A DNA stretch of 26,553 nucleotides from assembly GCA_964498075.1 (NCBI GenBank), contig CAZCGA010000095.1:1-26553 (forward strand), in the 5' to 3' direction. The position numbers and the translations under genes are program-made. The DNA comes from CAZCGA01 sp964498075. GTDB taxonomy: Bacteria; Desulfobacterota; Binatia; HRBIN30. Under the pieces are notes generated by a model that did not search any database, was not told the DNA's origin, and saw only the letters and a program-made list of their open reading frames with translations. Below are positions 8,794-16,996 of the stretch, piece by piece. How positions within the stretch are numbered: position 1 is the first letter of the stretch; the number at the start of each line of letters is the position of its first letter.

Positions 8794-9111
8794 ATGCTGT
8801 TCGTCGCGGAGTATGAGCTGAGCTGGGACATGCTGGAAACGGTGATCGCCAAGCGCCTGGAATGGGATGATGCGAAGCCAGACGGCTTCCGCTTCGTGGG
8901 CGAGTACGTGTGGCAGGACCGTGACCCGGCTTTCCGCGGCGTCGCCATCGTCGAAGCGGCCAGCGTCGAGGCGCTCAACAGCTTCGCACTGCACTACGGC
9001 CCCAGCCTGAAGATGCGCATGTATCCGGCCAGCGACGTGGTCTCCGCCATTCGGCTGGTCGGCGGCGGCAGCACGCCTCCGGTTCGTAAGCCGCGCAAGA
9101 AGAAACGCTAG
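8794..9111 (+). CDS. Small DUF3303-like protein
   Basis: Predicted 105 residues. ATG 8794 has a purine-rich ribosome site (GAGGAG at ~8783) and lies 9 bases after phaC, so it is probably cotranscribed. The compact alpha/beta sequence (MLFVAEYELSWDMLETVIAKR ... GEYVWQDRDPAFRGVAIVEA ... HYGPSLKMRMYPASDVVSAI) resembles DUF3303-type dimeric ferredoxin-like proteins of unknown function. It ends in a basic tail (PVRKPRKKKR). The basic tail, together with the Arg-rich end of PhaC, might relate to granule or nucleic-acid binding, but this is speculation. Its stop TAG overlaps the convergent gene's stop in the palindrome CTAG. Confidence 0.75.
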   Translation: MLFVAEYELSWDMLETVIAKRLEWDDAKPDGFRFVGEYVWQDRDPAFRGVAIVEAASVEALNSFALHYGPSLKMRMYPASDVVSAIRLVGGGSTPPVRKPRKKKR

Positions 9112-11516
9112 TCCGGCGACGGACCGCTCACTTCTTCGACCGTCCCTGTCGCCGGGTCGTAGATGACGTGACCAAGACGATCGCGCGTGAAGGCGAGCTT
9201 GCCGTCGAGGTACAGGGAGAAGCCTTCCGGATGACCGGCGTAGCGGACTGTGCCGTCCGGCTGATCCCAGACGATGGTGAGATCCTTGCCGTGGTAACGC
9301 AGGCGGTCGAGCAGGAAGTAGGTCCAGTGGAGCGCCGCCGGCTGTAGCTCGATCTTGGCGTCGTTGCGCGGCGTCAGCCCCACGGCACCTTCGACGATCA
9401 GCGCGCAGTACATGGAGTGGAAGTCGTGCGAGATGTCGGACGGCTTGGGGCGCAGCGACACCTGATTCGGCTCCCACTTGGAGTAATACTCGTGGACGTT
9501 CGGACGCCACGTCGCGTCGTAGGGATTCACCCCCGGATACACCAGCGTGTTGTAGCGCGTCATCAGCTCCATGAAATGGTCGGGGGTAATGATGCTCTGG
9601 TGATAGTGCTTCAACACCTGGAGCAGCGTACGCGCGCCCATGCTGATCGGATGCGGCGCGATGTTGCGGCTCAGCCCGTCCATGTCCCAGGTCCAGTGCC
9701 GGTAGTAATACTGGCTGGTGATCACCGGTGGGAAGCGTGCCCAGAACTCGTTCGGGTCGACGAACTTCTGCAGCGCCGCCGTGTAGCGTGGCTCGTCCGG
9801 AGCCATGAGCGTGGTGAACGGGAAGAAGCCGTGCAGCTCGCGGATGGGGATGCGGGCATGATCCGCAGCGCGCTGTGGGTAGAAGAACTTGGTCTCGTCA
9901 TCCCAGAAGGCGCGCAGGGCGGCGCTCCGGATGCGCTCGGCGATCCCGTCGAACTCCGAGGCGAGCGCCATGTTGCCCGCCGCACGTGCCAGCTCCGCCA
10001 CGCCGCGCGCGTTGGCGTAGACGAAGCTGGCGAAGTCGACGCGTTCAAGATCGACCAGCTCCGCGTTCTGGTCGAGCTTCGTGCCGCTGAAGTACCAGAA
10101 GGACAAGATGTCCAGGTCGTAGCCGGTGATGCGCGGCTTGGCGCGCTCCGACAGCGCGTCGCCGTCGCGATCGAACGTACTCAGCCAGGTGCGGACGTCG
10201 CTGGCCATGGCCGGCAGCAGCGCGTTCAAGGTCTCGGTCGGGATCGGATGCACGCGATTGAACTCCGCCAGCGCCGACGCGATCCATTGCGAGTACATCT
10301 CGCCCCAGTAGGGGCTGCCCGGCGGGTCGACCACCGCGCCCTGGGCGGACAGATTGCGGTAGCTGTTCTGCGCTTGCTGCAAGCCGTAGGTGGGGTCGCG
10401 CAGATACGTCAGCTCCTTCAGCTGTATGGGGACTGCGAATGAGATGACGTTGTCGAAGCCGAGCTTTCCTTCGTAGAACCGATAGCCCTNNNNNNNNNNG
10501 TCGGCATACGCCATATTGAAGCGCACCACCCACCAGCGGTAGTACCACATCTTCTTGAAGCTCAGGTCAGAGGCGTCGAAGTACGGCACGTTGTCGAAGA
10601 ACCAGCGGTTGTACTGGCGCTGCTGGCGGGTGAGCAGATCGTCAGGCAGCGCCGGGGTCGCGCCGTTGCGGGCACGGTTCTCGAAACTCACCGCGACTTG
10701 TGCCTGCGCCTGACCGGCGGCGGGAACGGTGAGCGTCCGATGCAGGTGAATCGCCGGCGCGTCGACGCGCGTAAACTGCGGCGCGTCCAGGTACACAAAG
10801 AGGGGGATCTGTTGCAGCGCGCCGCTGGCAAGCAGGGGATAGGTGGGGGCGCCGTTGGCGTTGGGCACGGGCAGATACGCGGCGGTCACGTCGAGGTCGA
10901 CGGTATGCGGCTTCTGATCCGTCGACCGCACTCGGTATGTGCACACGGCGCGGTCGTCGTAGGTGATGTACTTGCTCTCGGCGATGTCGACGGATCCGAG
11001 GACATAGTCCACCAGCGTGTTGCTGGGATAGCGCTCGATGCGATACTGGTTGTCGTAGACGACCACCGGTTTCCCGTCGACGAAGAACTGGACGTCGAAC
11101 AGCCGCTTCAGGCAATAGCTGGAGTGCAAGTAGCAGAACTTTCCCGCCAGGCCGGGTTGGTGCAGCAGCTCTTGGTTCCACAGCCGCTCTCCGGAGGAGA
11201 GCAGGAGCTTGTCGTCATCGAGCATGAGCTCATGGGCCTGCATCGGCGGCAAGCCCTGCGGCGGCAGCTGGAACACCTGGTGCCCGAGCATTTGGTCGAT
11301 GAAGAAGTCTTGCAGGAGGGCTTGCTTCTTGGCATCGGTCGATTCGTACTTGAGCCACGGCGCAAATGGTGCGTCGGACGGTGTCGTGGTGACGGAGGCA
11401 ACCTCCGGCGGTGCCGGCGGGCGCTTCAGAACGATCAGCACCGCCGCCAGGGCGACGATCGCACCCAGGAAGATGACAATGATCCAGTACGTCGCACGAC
11501 CGCGGCTTCCGAGCAC
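9108..11516 (-). CDS. Membrane-anchored (alpha/alpha)6-barrel glycosidase-like protein
   Basis: About 802 residues on the minus strand, starting at GTG 11516; an in-frame stop (TAG) four codons upstream limits the start. Residues ~10-31 (YWIIVIFLGAIVALAAVLIVL) form a single N-terminal membrane anchor, leaving the rest periplasmic. An N-terminal beta-rich half (residues ~40-290) is followed by an alpha-helical catalytic-like half with many aromatics: MWYYRWWVVRFNMAYAD, SPYWGEMYSQWIASALAEF, YYYRHWTWDMDGLSRNIAPH. This layout resembles mannosylglycerate-hydrolase/GH63-like (MGH1-like) glycosidases. I could not assign catalytic acids with confidence. A 10-N gap at 10490-10499 removes about four residues but keeps frame on both sides. 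The gene is divergent from the delta-60 cluster and convergent with the phaC operon. The substrate is unknown. Confidence 0.6.
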   Translation of the reverse strand: MLGSRGRATYWIIVIFLGAIVALAAVLIVLKRPPAPPEVASVTTTPSDAPFAPWLKYESTDAKKQALLQDFFIDQMLGHQVFQLPPQGLPPMQAHELMLDDDKLLLSSGERLWNQELLHQPGLAGKFCYLHSSYCLKRLFDVQFFVDGKPVVVYDNQYRIERYPSNTLVDYVLGSVDIAESKYITYDDRAVCTYRVRSTDQKPHTVDLDVTAAYLPVPNANGAPTYPLLASGALQQIPLFVYLDAPQFTRVDAPAIHLHRTLTVPAAGQAQAQVAVSFENRARNGATPALPDDLLTRQQRQYNRWFFDNVPYFDASDLSFKKMWYYRWWVVRFNMAYADXXXXGYRFYEGKLGFDNVISFAVPIQLKELTYLRDPTYGLQQAQNSYRNLSAQGAVVDPPGSPYWGEMYSQWIASALAEFNRVHPIPTETLNALLPAMASDVRTWLSTFDRDGDALSERAKPRITGYDLDILSFWYFSGTKLDQNAELVDLERVDFASFVYANARGVAELARAAGNMALASEFDGIAERIRSAALRAFWDDETKFFYPQRAADHARIPIRELHGFFPFTTLMAPDEPRYTAALQKFVDPNEFWARFPPVITSQYYYRHWTWDMDGLSRNIAPHPISMGARTLLQVLKHYHQSIITPDHFMELMTRYNTLVYPGVNPYDATWRPNVHEYYSKWEPNQVSLRPKPSDISHDFHSMYCALIVEGAVGLTPRNDAKIELQPAALHWTYFLLDRLRYHGKDLTIVWDQPDGTVRYAGHPEGFSLYLDGKLAFTRDRLGHVIYDPATGTVEEVSGPSPD
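10490..10499. other. Assembly gap (10 N) inside glycosidase-like gene
   Basis: Ten N. The reading frame is preserved across it (minus strand MAYAD - gap - GYRFYEGKLG), so the true gap is probably 10 bases or 10 plus a multiple of three. Confidence 0.9.
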
Positions 11517-11697
11517 GGGCGGACCCTAGCATGAAATCGCCCGCGGTGTTGAGTCGGCTTCAACAGCGCCGTTGACAACTGGGGCTCTTCTGTACGACCA
11601 TCGACCGGCAGCAAGGGGGGGAAACCCGATTGAAATGGACCGCGGACGTGGCTCTGGGCTGTCATGCGGTATCAGGGCGTACGCATGGAGGCGACGG
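11517..11697. other. Divergent intergenic region between glycosidase-like gene and delta-60 cluster
   Basis: This 181-base region must hold promoters for both directions. A TTGACA hexamer at 11572-11577 points toward the delta-60 cluster but lacks a good -10 at normal spacing. A GGAG-type ribosome site at ~11687 precedes ATG 11698. Nothing else is recognisable. Confidence 0.35.
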
Positions 11698-14296
11698 ATG
11701 AGAAGGCACTCCCGCGTCGTCGTGCTCTGGGTGGTCGCGTCGGCAATGCCGGTGCTTGCGTCCGCTGCGGGTGACCTCGATCCCACCTTCAACAACGGGG
11801 GCGTGGCGCGGGCGAGCGCCGGCGGGCCTGCCTACGGCGTCGTGGTTCAACCGGACGGCAAGCTGGTCGTGGGTGGCTGGTCTGGGTACGGGGTCACATA
11901 TCTCGCAGGTTGGGACTTCGGGCTGGTCCGCTACAATCCGAACGGCAGCCTCGATCGCGCATTCGGCAACGCCGGAGTCGTTACCACCGAGATGACTCCC
12001 CACGGGCCTTCGCCTTCGGGGGACTCCTCCGCCTATCTCCGCGCGCTCGTCCTGCAGCCCGATAACCGGTTGATCGCCGCGGGCACAACTGCTGCGGCGA
12101 ACGGTGGGTTCGGGCTGGCTCGTTACAACCCGGACGGCAGTCTCGATCCCACGTTCGGCAGCAGTGGAAAAGTGATCACATCGATCTCGGACTTTGGCGA
12201 AGATCTCTCCGCGCTCGCGCTCCGACCCGATGGCAGGCTGATCGCCGCGGGCTCCTCGTGGATGGGCGCGAATGGGTCCAGCCGAAGTTGCGCTGGTCAG
12301 TTACAATCCGGACGGCAGTCTCGATCCGACGTTTGGCAGCGGTGGGATCGTCACCATCCCACTGGGCGGGACGTATGAGGGAGCACGAGCGGTGATAGTC
12401 CAACCCGACGGGACACTCGCTGTGGCCTGCCGCTCCGATGCGGGCGGCGGGGGCCCGTTCACGCTGATACTGATACGCACCGATGCCGACGGAAATCTCG
12501 ACCCGACTTTCGGCGTGGGTGGCATAGTGAGGATGGGTTTTCCTGACCCGCGGGGCCTGATTCGGCAGTCCGATGGGAAGCTGGTCGTCACGGGCACGGG
12601 ATTCGCCAACAACCAGCGAACATTTTTTCTGGCCCGCTTCAATACCGATGGCACCCTCGATACCGGCTTCGGCGGTACGGGGGTAGTCATCGGGCCTGGC
12701 GGCGTCTACGCGGATGCATTGGCCCTCACCCAGCAGCTCGACGGGAAGCTGGTTGCTGCGGGGGAGGCGCCGTCGGTGGAGCGTTTCGGACTCGTCCGCT
12801 TCAACCTAGACGGCACACTCGATACTACCTTCGGCACCGGCGGCGTCGCCAGCCCGGCGGCTGTGGACGGATTCCCAGGCGACGCCGCGCGCGCGCTGGC
12901 CGTACAAGCCGACGGCAGGCTGCTCGCTGCAGGAGGGTGGTCTTTCGTAGTCGCGCGCTACCTTCCCGGTACGTGTGGTAACGGCATTCTCGATCCCGGT
13001 GAAGAATGCGACGACGGTAACACCGTGAGCGGCGACGGCTGCGACGCGACCTGCAGCGTGACCCGCTGTGGCAACGCCGTCACCACCGCCGGCGAGGAGT
13101 GTGACGACGGCAACAGCTACATGAACGATGAATGCAAGAATGGCTGCAAACGGAATTTCTGCGGCGACGGCGTGCTCCTCGTCGGTGTCGAGCAATGCGA
13201 CGACGGAAACTCCAACGACAACGATGGGTGTAAGAACAACTGCACGCTCAACATCTGCGGCGACGGCGTGGTCCGCACCGGCGTCGAGCAGTGTGACGAC
13301 GGCAATCGCAACACCAGTGACGCCTGCACCAATAATTGCACGATCGCGGTCTGCGGCGACGGCGTCTTGTACTTCCGGGTCGAGCAGTGTGACGACGGCA
13401 ACCGCGTCGACGGCGACGGCTGCGAGGCAGACTGTACGATCACCGGCCTGGCGGACGCCGTCGTGCTCCCCCTGGCGCCTCGCACCGTCCACCTGCGCCG
13501 CGCACACCAGCAGCTCAAAACGCGTGTGCGAGTCAAGGTGCGCGACGGAGGTTCGACACCCGCCGGCCAGACGATTCAGCTGACGGCCGCTTCCGATTGT
13601 CCGGCGGGTACGATCGGGGAATCGAACTTCGGCACGAAGGCGGCGGGCGCGCCGAACCTGGTGAGCTTGTCGAACGGCGGCACGGCGACCGCGGTCGTGC
13701 CACTGACCATATCAGCCGACGCCTTTGTTACGTTCAATCGCGATGCACCTCGCCGCTGTACGCTCACGATGCAGGCGACCCCGGTGCCTCCGGGGGGGAC
13801 CAACGATCCCGCCCTGTCCAACAACAGCGCGGCGATGGAGCTGAACGTCATCGACCGCACCGACCCCGCGCAGACGGCGTTTCATCAGGTGGTCATGGAC
13901 AGCATGGGCCCGGTCAGCGTAAAGCTCGCCAACGGGCAGACACGGGCGACCCGCACCGTCCGAGCGCGAATCGGAAACGCAGACCGTGGCGAAATGGCGG
14001 GGCACACCAGCTCGATCCGCGTCAGCGATGGTGATTGCCCGGCGGGTACTGTGGGGACGCCCAATTTCGAATTGGGCCGAGGGCGGCCGCGTACCTTCAC
14101 CACCGTCAAAGGCGGTTCCAGGGCGCGCGCCATCGTGCCACTGACGATCAATGCCGGGGCATTCACCAGCCGCAGCGCCGGATCGCCGGCGCGCTGCTCC
14201 GCTCTGCTGACTGTGACCGGGCCGGGTGGCGATACGGACGCGACCAACGACAGCATGAAGTTGGTGGTCGATGTCACCGACGCCAACGATTTCTAG
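11698..14296 (+). pseudogene. Delta-60 propeller / Cys-rich repeat exported protein, copy A (frameshifted)
   Basis: First of three tandem paralogues, ~865 residues if the frame is restored. ATG 11698 has a GGAGG-type site and a signal peptide (VVVLWVVASAMPVLASA), matching copies B and C. Delta-60 repeats (QPDGKLVVGG ... RYNPNGSLDRAFGNAG) run in frame 1 until about 12274. Coding then continues in the +1-shifted frame from 12272 to the stop at 14296. Deleting one G from GGG 12274-12276 joins the frames as SWMGANGPAEVALVSYNPDG, exactly as the paralogues predict. Five Cys-rich DUF4215-type repeats follow, then two tandem C-terminal domains ending DANDF. The extra G may be a sequencing error or a real mutation; both halves otherwise look well preserved. 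If real, the product would be a truncated partial propeller. Role unknown; secreted. Confidence 0.8.
12974..13435 (+). repeat. Five Cys-rich DUF4215-type repeats, copy A
   Basis: Five tandem units with the pattern CGNG/CGDG ... EQCDDGN ... DACxxNC, each ~31-33 residues. This is the myxococcus cysteine-rich repeat, expected to form disulfide-stabilised extracellular modules. Confidence 0.85.
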
Positions 14297-14308
14297 GCGA
14301 CGCAGCCG

Positions 14309-16930
14309 ATGAGCAGGCAGCTGTTCCTCCGCGTACTCTGGGCGCTCACCTGGGCGGTGCCGGCGTTCGCATCCGGCCCCGGAGATCTCGACCCGACCTT
14401 CGGCAGCGGCGGGGTCGTGACGACGCCGATGGGTGGCAACGGTGCGGGGGCGTACGCACTGGTGCTCCAACCCGACGGCAAGCTGGTTACGGCCGGAGAC
14501 TATTGGACCGGTGCGGACTGGGACTTCGGGCTCGTGCGCTACAACTCGGACGGCAGCCTCGACAATACGTTCGGAAGCGGTGGCGTCGTCACCACACCAA
14601 TCGCCCCTCGGAGTCAGACCACGGGCTCCGACTACGCGCGTGCAGTCATCCAACAGCCCGACGACAAGCTGGTCGTCGCCGGTTTCGCACGCGTGACGGG
14701 GTACGATGATTTCGCCTTGGCGCGCTACAACCCGGACGGCAGCCTCGATACAACCTTTGGAAGCGGTGGGAAGGTCACGACCTCGATCATGGCCAGTCAT
14801 GACGACATCTACGCGCTTGCCCTGCTGCCCGATGGGAAGCTGATCGCCGCCGGCGCGACGTTCGTGCCGAGTGGACCCGTCGAGGTCGGGCTCGGGCGCT
14901 ACAATCCGGACGGGAGTCTCGACGCCACCTTCGGCAACGGCGGTACGGCGGCGATTCCGCTAGGGGGGACCAACGATCCGGCGCGGGCCTTGGTGGTTCA
15001 GCCCGACGGCAAGCTCGTGCTTGCCGCCCGCCGCTACGCAGCCATCAGCGGCGAACGCTTCGCTCTCCTCCGCACCGATTCCGGCGGAACCCTCGACCCG
15101 ACGTTCGGCTTTGGCGGCATCACCAACATTCGGTTTCCCAACAGCCGATTGGATGACCCCAACGCCCTGGTGCAGCAGTCGGATGGCAAGTTGGTGCTCG
15201 GCGGAGCGGCGTACATTGGGACCACCGGGCCCGGGATCTTTGCCCTCGCGCGCTTCAACACCAACGGTAGCCTCGACCCGACGTTCGGCGGCACGGGGAT
15301 GGTGACGACCACGGTCGGCGCCGATGCCCAAGTGTTTGCCCTCATTGTACAACCCGACGACAAGTTGGTCGCCGCGGGTGACGCATACGCGGCCGGTGCG
15401 CACCACTTCGCGCTGGTTCGATACAACCCGGATGGCAGCCTCGATACGAGCTTCGGCAGCGACGGTATCGCGATCCCGGCTTCCGCAAGCGGGCTTCCAC
15501 AGGGCGCCGCGCGCGGCTTGGTGCTGCAACCCGACGGTCGGCTCGCCGCGGGCGGCGCTTCCTTTGGGGTGGCGCGCTACGTTCCCGGCACTTGCGGCAA
15601 CGGCCTCCTCGAACCCGGCGAGGAATGCGACGACGCCAACGCGACCAGTGGCGACGGCTGCGACGCGAACTGCACCGTGAGCCGCTGCGGCAACGGCATC
15701 GTCACCAGCGGCGAGCAGTGCGACGATGCCAACAGCAACACGAACGACGCGTGCAAGAACGACTGCAGGCGGAACGTGTGCGGCGACGGTGTGCTGCTCT
15801 CCGGCGTCGAGCAATGCGACGATGGCAACATCAACCCGAACGACGCGTGCAAGAACAACTGCACGCGCAACATCTGCGGCGACGGCGTGCTCTGGACCGA
15901 TGTCGAGCAGTGCGACGACGGTAACCGCAACCCGAACGACGCGTGCACGAACCAATGCGTGCCCAGCGTCTGCGGCGACGGCATCGTACGCACCGGAGTG
16001 GAGCAATGTGACGATGGGAACCTCATCGCCGCAGACGGCTGCGAGTCGGACTGCACGCTCAGTCACTTTTACGATACAGTCCTGCTGCCTCCCAAGCCGC
16101 AGAACGTCCTGCTGCGCATCAAACACCCGCAGCGCAGCATACGCGTGCGGGTCAAGGTGCGCGACGCGACTGCGGCGGCAAGCGGGCAGGGGACGGAGCA
16201 CACCGTTCAGCTCCTGACGGAGCCCGGTGACTGCCCAGCGGCGAGCGTCGGTACGCCGGACTTCGGCGCCAGCGCGGCCGGGGCACCGGATACGGTGCAG
16301 CTGGGCGGCGGCGGGAGCGCCAGCGCCCTGGTGCCGCTCACCATCTCGAGCGACGCGTTTCTGAGCTTCAATCGCAAAGCACCGAAGCGCTGCACGCTGA
16401 CGTTCCGCGCACGGACGGTCACGCCGACCGGGACCTACGATCCCACACCGGCGAACAACGTCGCGACGATGGAAGTGAACGTGACCGACCGCAGCGATCC
16501 GGAGCAGACGGCGTTCCACGAGGTGGTCATCGACAGCCGGCCCGCGGTCAGCGTCCGGATCGCCAAGGGGCAGGCGCGGGCTGGGGTGAGCCTCGAGGCA
16601 CGCATCGGCAACGCAGACCTCGGCGAAGCGGGTGGCCATACCAGCGCGATCCAAACGAGCGACGGTGAGTGCCCGGCGGGGATGGTTGGGCCGGCGGACT
16701 TCCAACCATTCCAGGAGGGGATCCAGAGCTTCACCACCGTCCGCGGCGGCAAAACGGCGCGCGCGACACTCCAGCTGACGCTCAATAGCGGAGCGATCAA
16801 GACGGCCAGCGCAACCGCACCAGCGCGCTGTACCGCCGTGCTGACGGTGACCGGACCGGGTGGCGATACGGAAGCCAGCAACAACGCGACCCGGCTGGTG
16901 ATCGACGTGGTCGACGCGAACGACTTCTAA
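14309..16930 (+). CDS. Delta-60 propeller / Cys-rich repeat exported protein, copy B
   Basis: Predicted 873 residues, starting 12 bases after copy A. The signal peptide is MSRQLFLRVLWALTWAVPAFA. Residues ~24-425 hold seven delta-60 units, each QPDGKLV-AG ... F-L-RYNPDGSLD-TFG-GG (~55-60 residues). The chain opens with the second half of a unit (GDLDPTFGSGG) and closes with the first half (LQPDGRLAAGG), as in a ring-closed seven-bladed beta-propeller. Residues ~429-582 hold five Cys-rich DUF4215 repeats (EQCDDGN). From ~600 to the end there are two homologous ~120-residue beta domains, each with a CPA-x-VG-x-xDF block, ending VVDANDF. No MYXO-CTERM or PEP-CTERM anchor is present, so it is likely released or bound by other means. 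Delta-60 repeats have no established biochemical role; adhesion or sugar/protein binding is a guess. Confidence 0.85.
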   Translation: MSRQLFLRVLWALTWAVPAFASGPGDLDPTFGSGGVVTTPMGGNGAGAYALVLQPDGKLVTAGDYWTGADWDFGLVRYNSDGSLDNTFGSGGVVTTPIAPRSQTTGSDYARAVIQQPDDKLVVAGFARVTGYDDFALARYNPDGSLDTTFGSGGKVTTSIMASHDDIYALALLPDGKLIAAGATFVPSGPVEVGLGRYNPDGSLDATFGNGGTAAIPLGGTNDPARALVVQPDGKLVLAARRYAAISGERFALLRTDSGGTLDPTFGFGGITNIRFPNSRLDDPNALVQQSDGKLVLGGAAYIGTTGPGIFALARFNTNGSLDPTFGGTGMVTTTVGADAQVFALIVQPDDKLVAAGDAYAAGAHHFALVRYNPDGSLDTSFGSDGIAIPASASGLPQGAARGLVLQPDGRLAAGGASFGVARYVPGTCGNGLLEPGEECDDANATSGDGCDANCTVSRCGNGIVTSGEQCDDANSNTNDACKNDCRRNVCGDGVLLSGVEQCDDGNINPNDACKNNCTRNICGDGVLWTDVEQCDDGNRNPNDACTNQCVPSVCGDGIVRTGVEQCDDGNLIAADGCESDCTLSHFYDTVLLPPKPQNVLLRIKHPQRSIRVRVKVRDATAAASGQGTEHTVQLLTEPGDCPAASVGTPDFGASAAGAPDTVQLGGGGSASALVPLTISSDAFLSFNRKAPKRCTLTFRARTVTPTGTYDPTPANNVATMEVNVTDRSDPEQTAFHEVVIDSRPAVSVRIAKGQARAGVSLEARIGNADLGEAGGHTSAIQTSDGECPAGMVGPADFQPFQEGIQSFTTVRGGKTARATLQLTLNSGAIKTASATAPARCTAVLTVTGPGGDTEASNNATRLVIDVVDANDF
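15593..16054 (+). repeat. Five Cys-rich DUF4215-type repeats, copy B
   Basis: Five tandem ~31-residue units (CGNGLLEPGEECDDAN, CGNGIVTSGEQCDDAN, then three CGDG...VEQCDDGN). Two units have DDAN instead of the usual DDGN. Confidence 0.85.
16270..16446 (+). repeat. 177-bp exact repeat, copy B member
   Basis: Identical base for base to 18955-19131 in copy C. The surrounding sequence to the stop codon stays aligned without indels at an offset of 2685 bases, with scattered substitutions. Confidence 0.85.
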
Positions 16931-16996
16931 GTGATGCGCATGCCGCATTCCGGTGGTAGACGAAATCCCCCCAGAAGCGCACGATGGAGGCAGGCG

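Noticed and set aside
11572..11600. TTGACA at 11572 as a promoter for the delta-60 cluster
   Set aside because: No acceptable -10 lies at 16-18 base spacing; the nearest TACGAC is at 15.
15593..16054. Regular spacing of near-identical units in the Cys-rich region as a CRISPR array
   Set aside because: The units are in-frame coding repeats (EQCDDGN) with no unique spacers of constant length and no cas genes.
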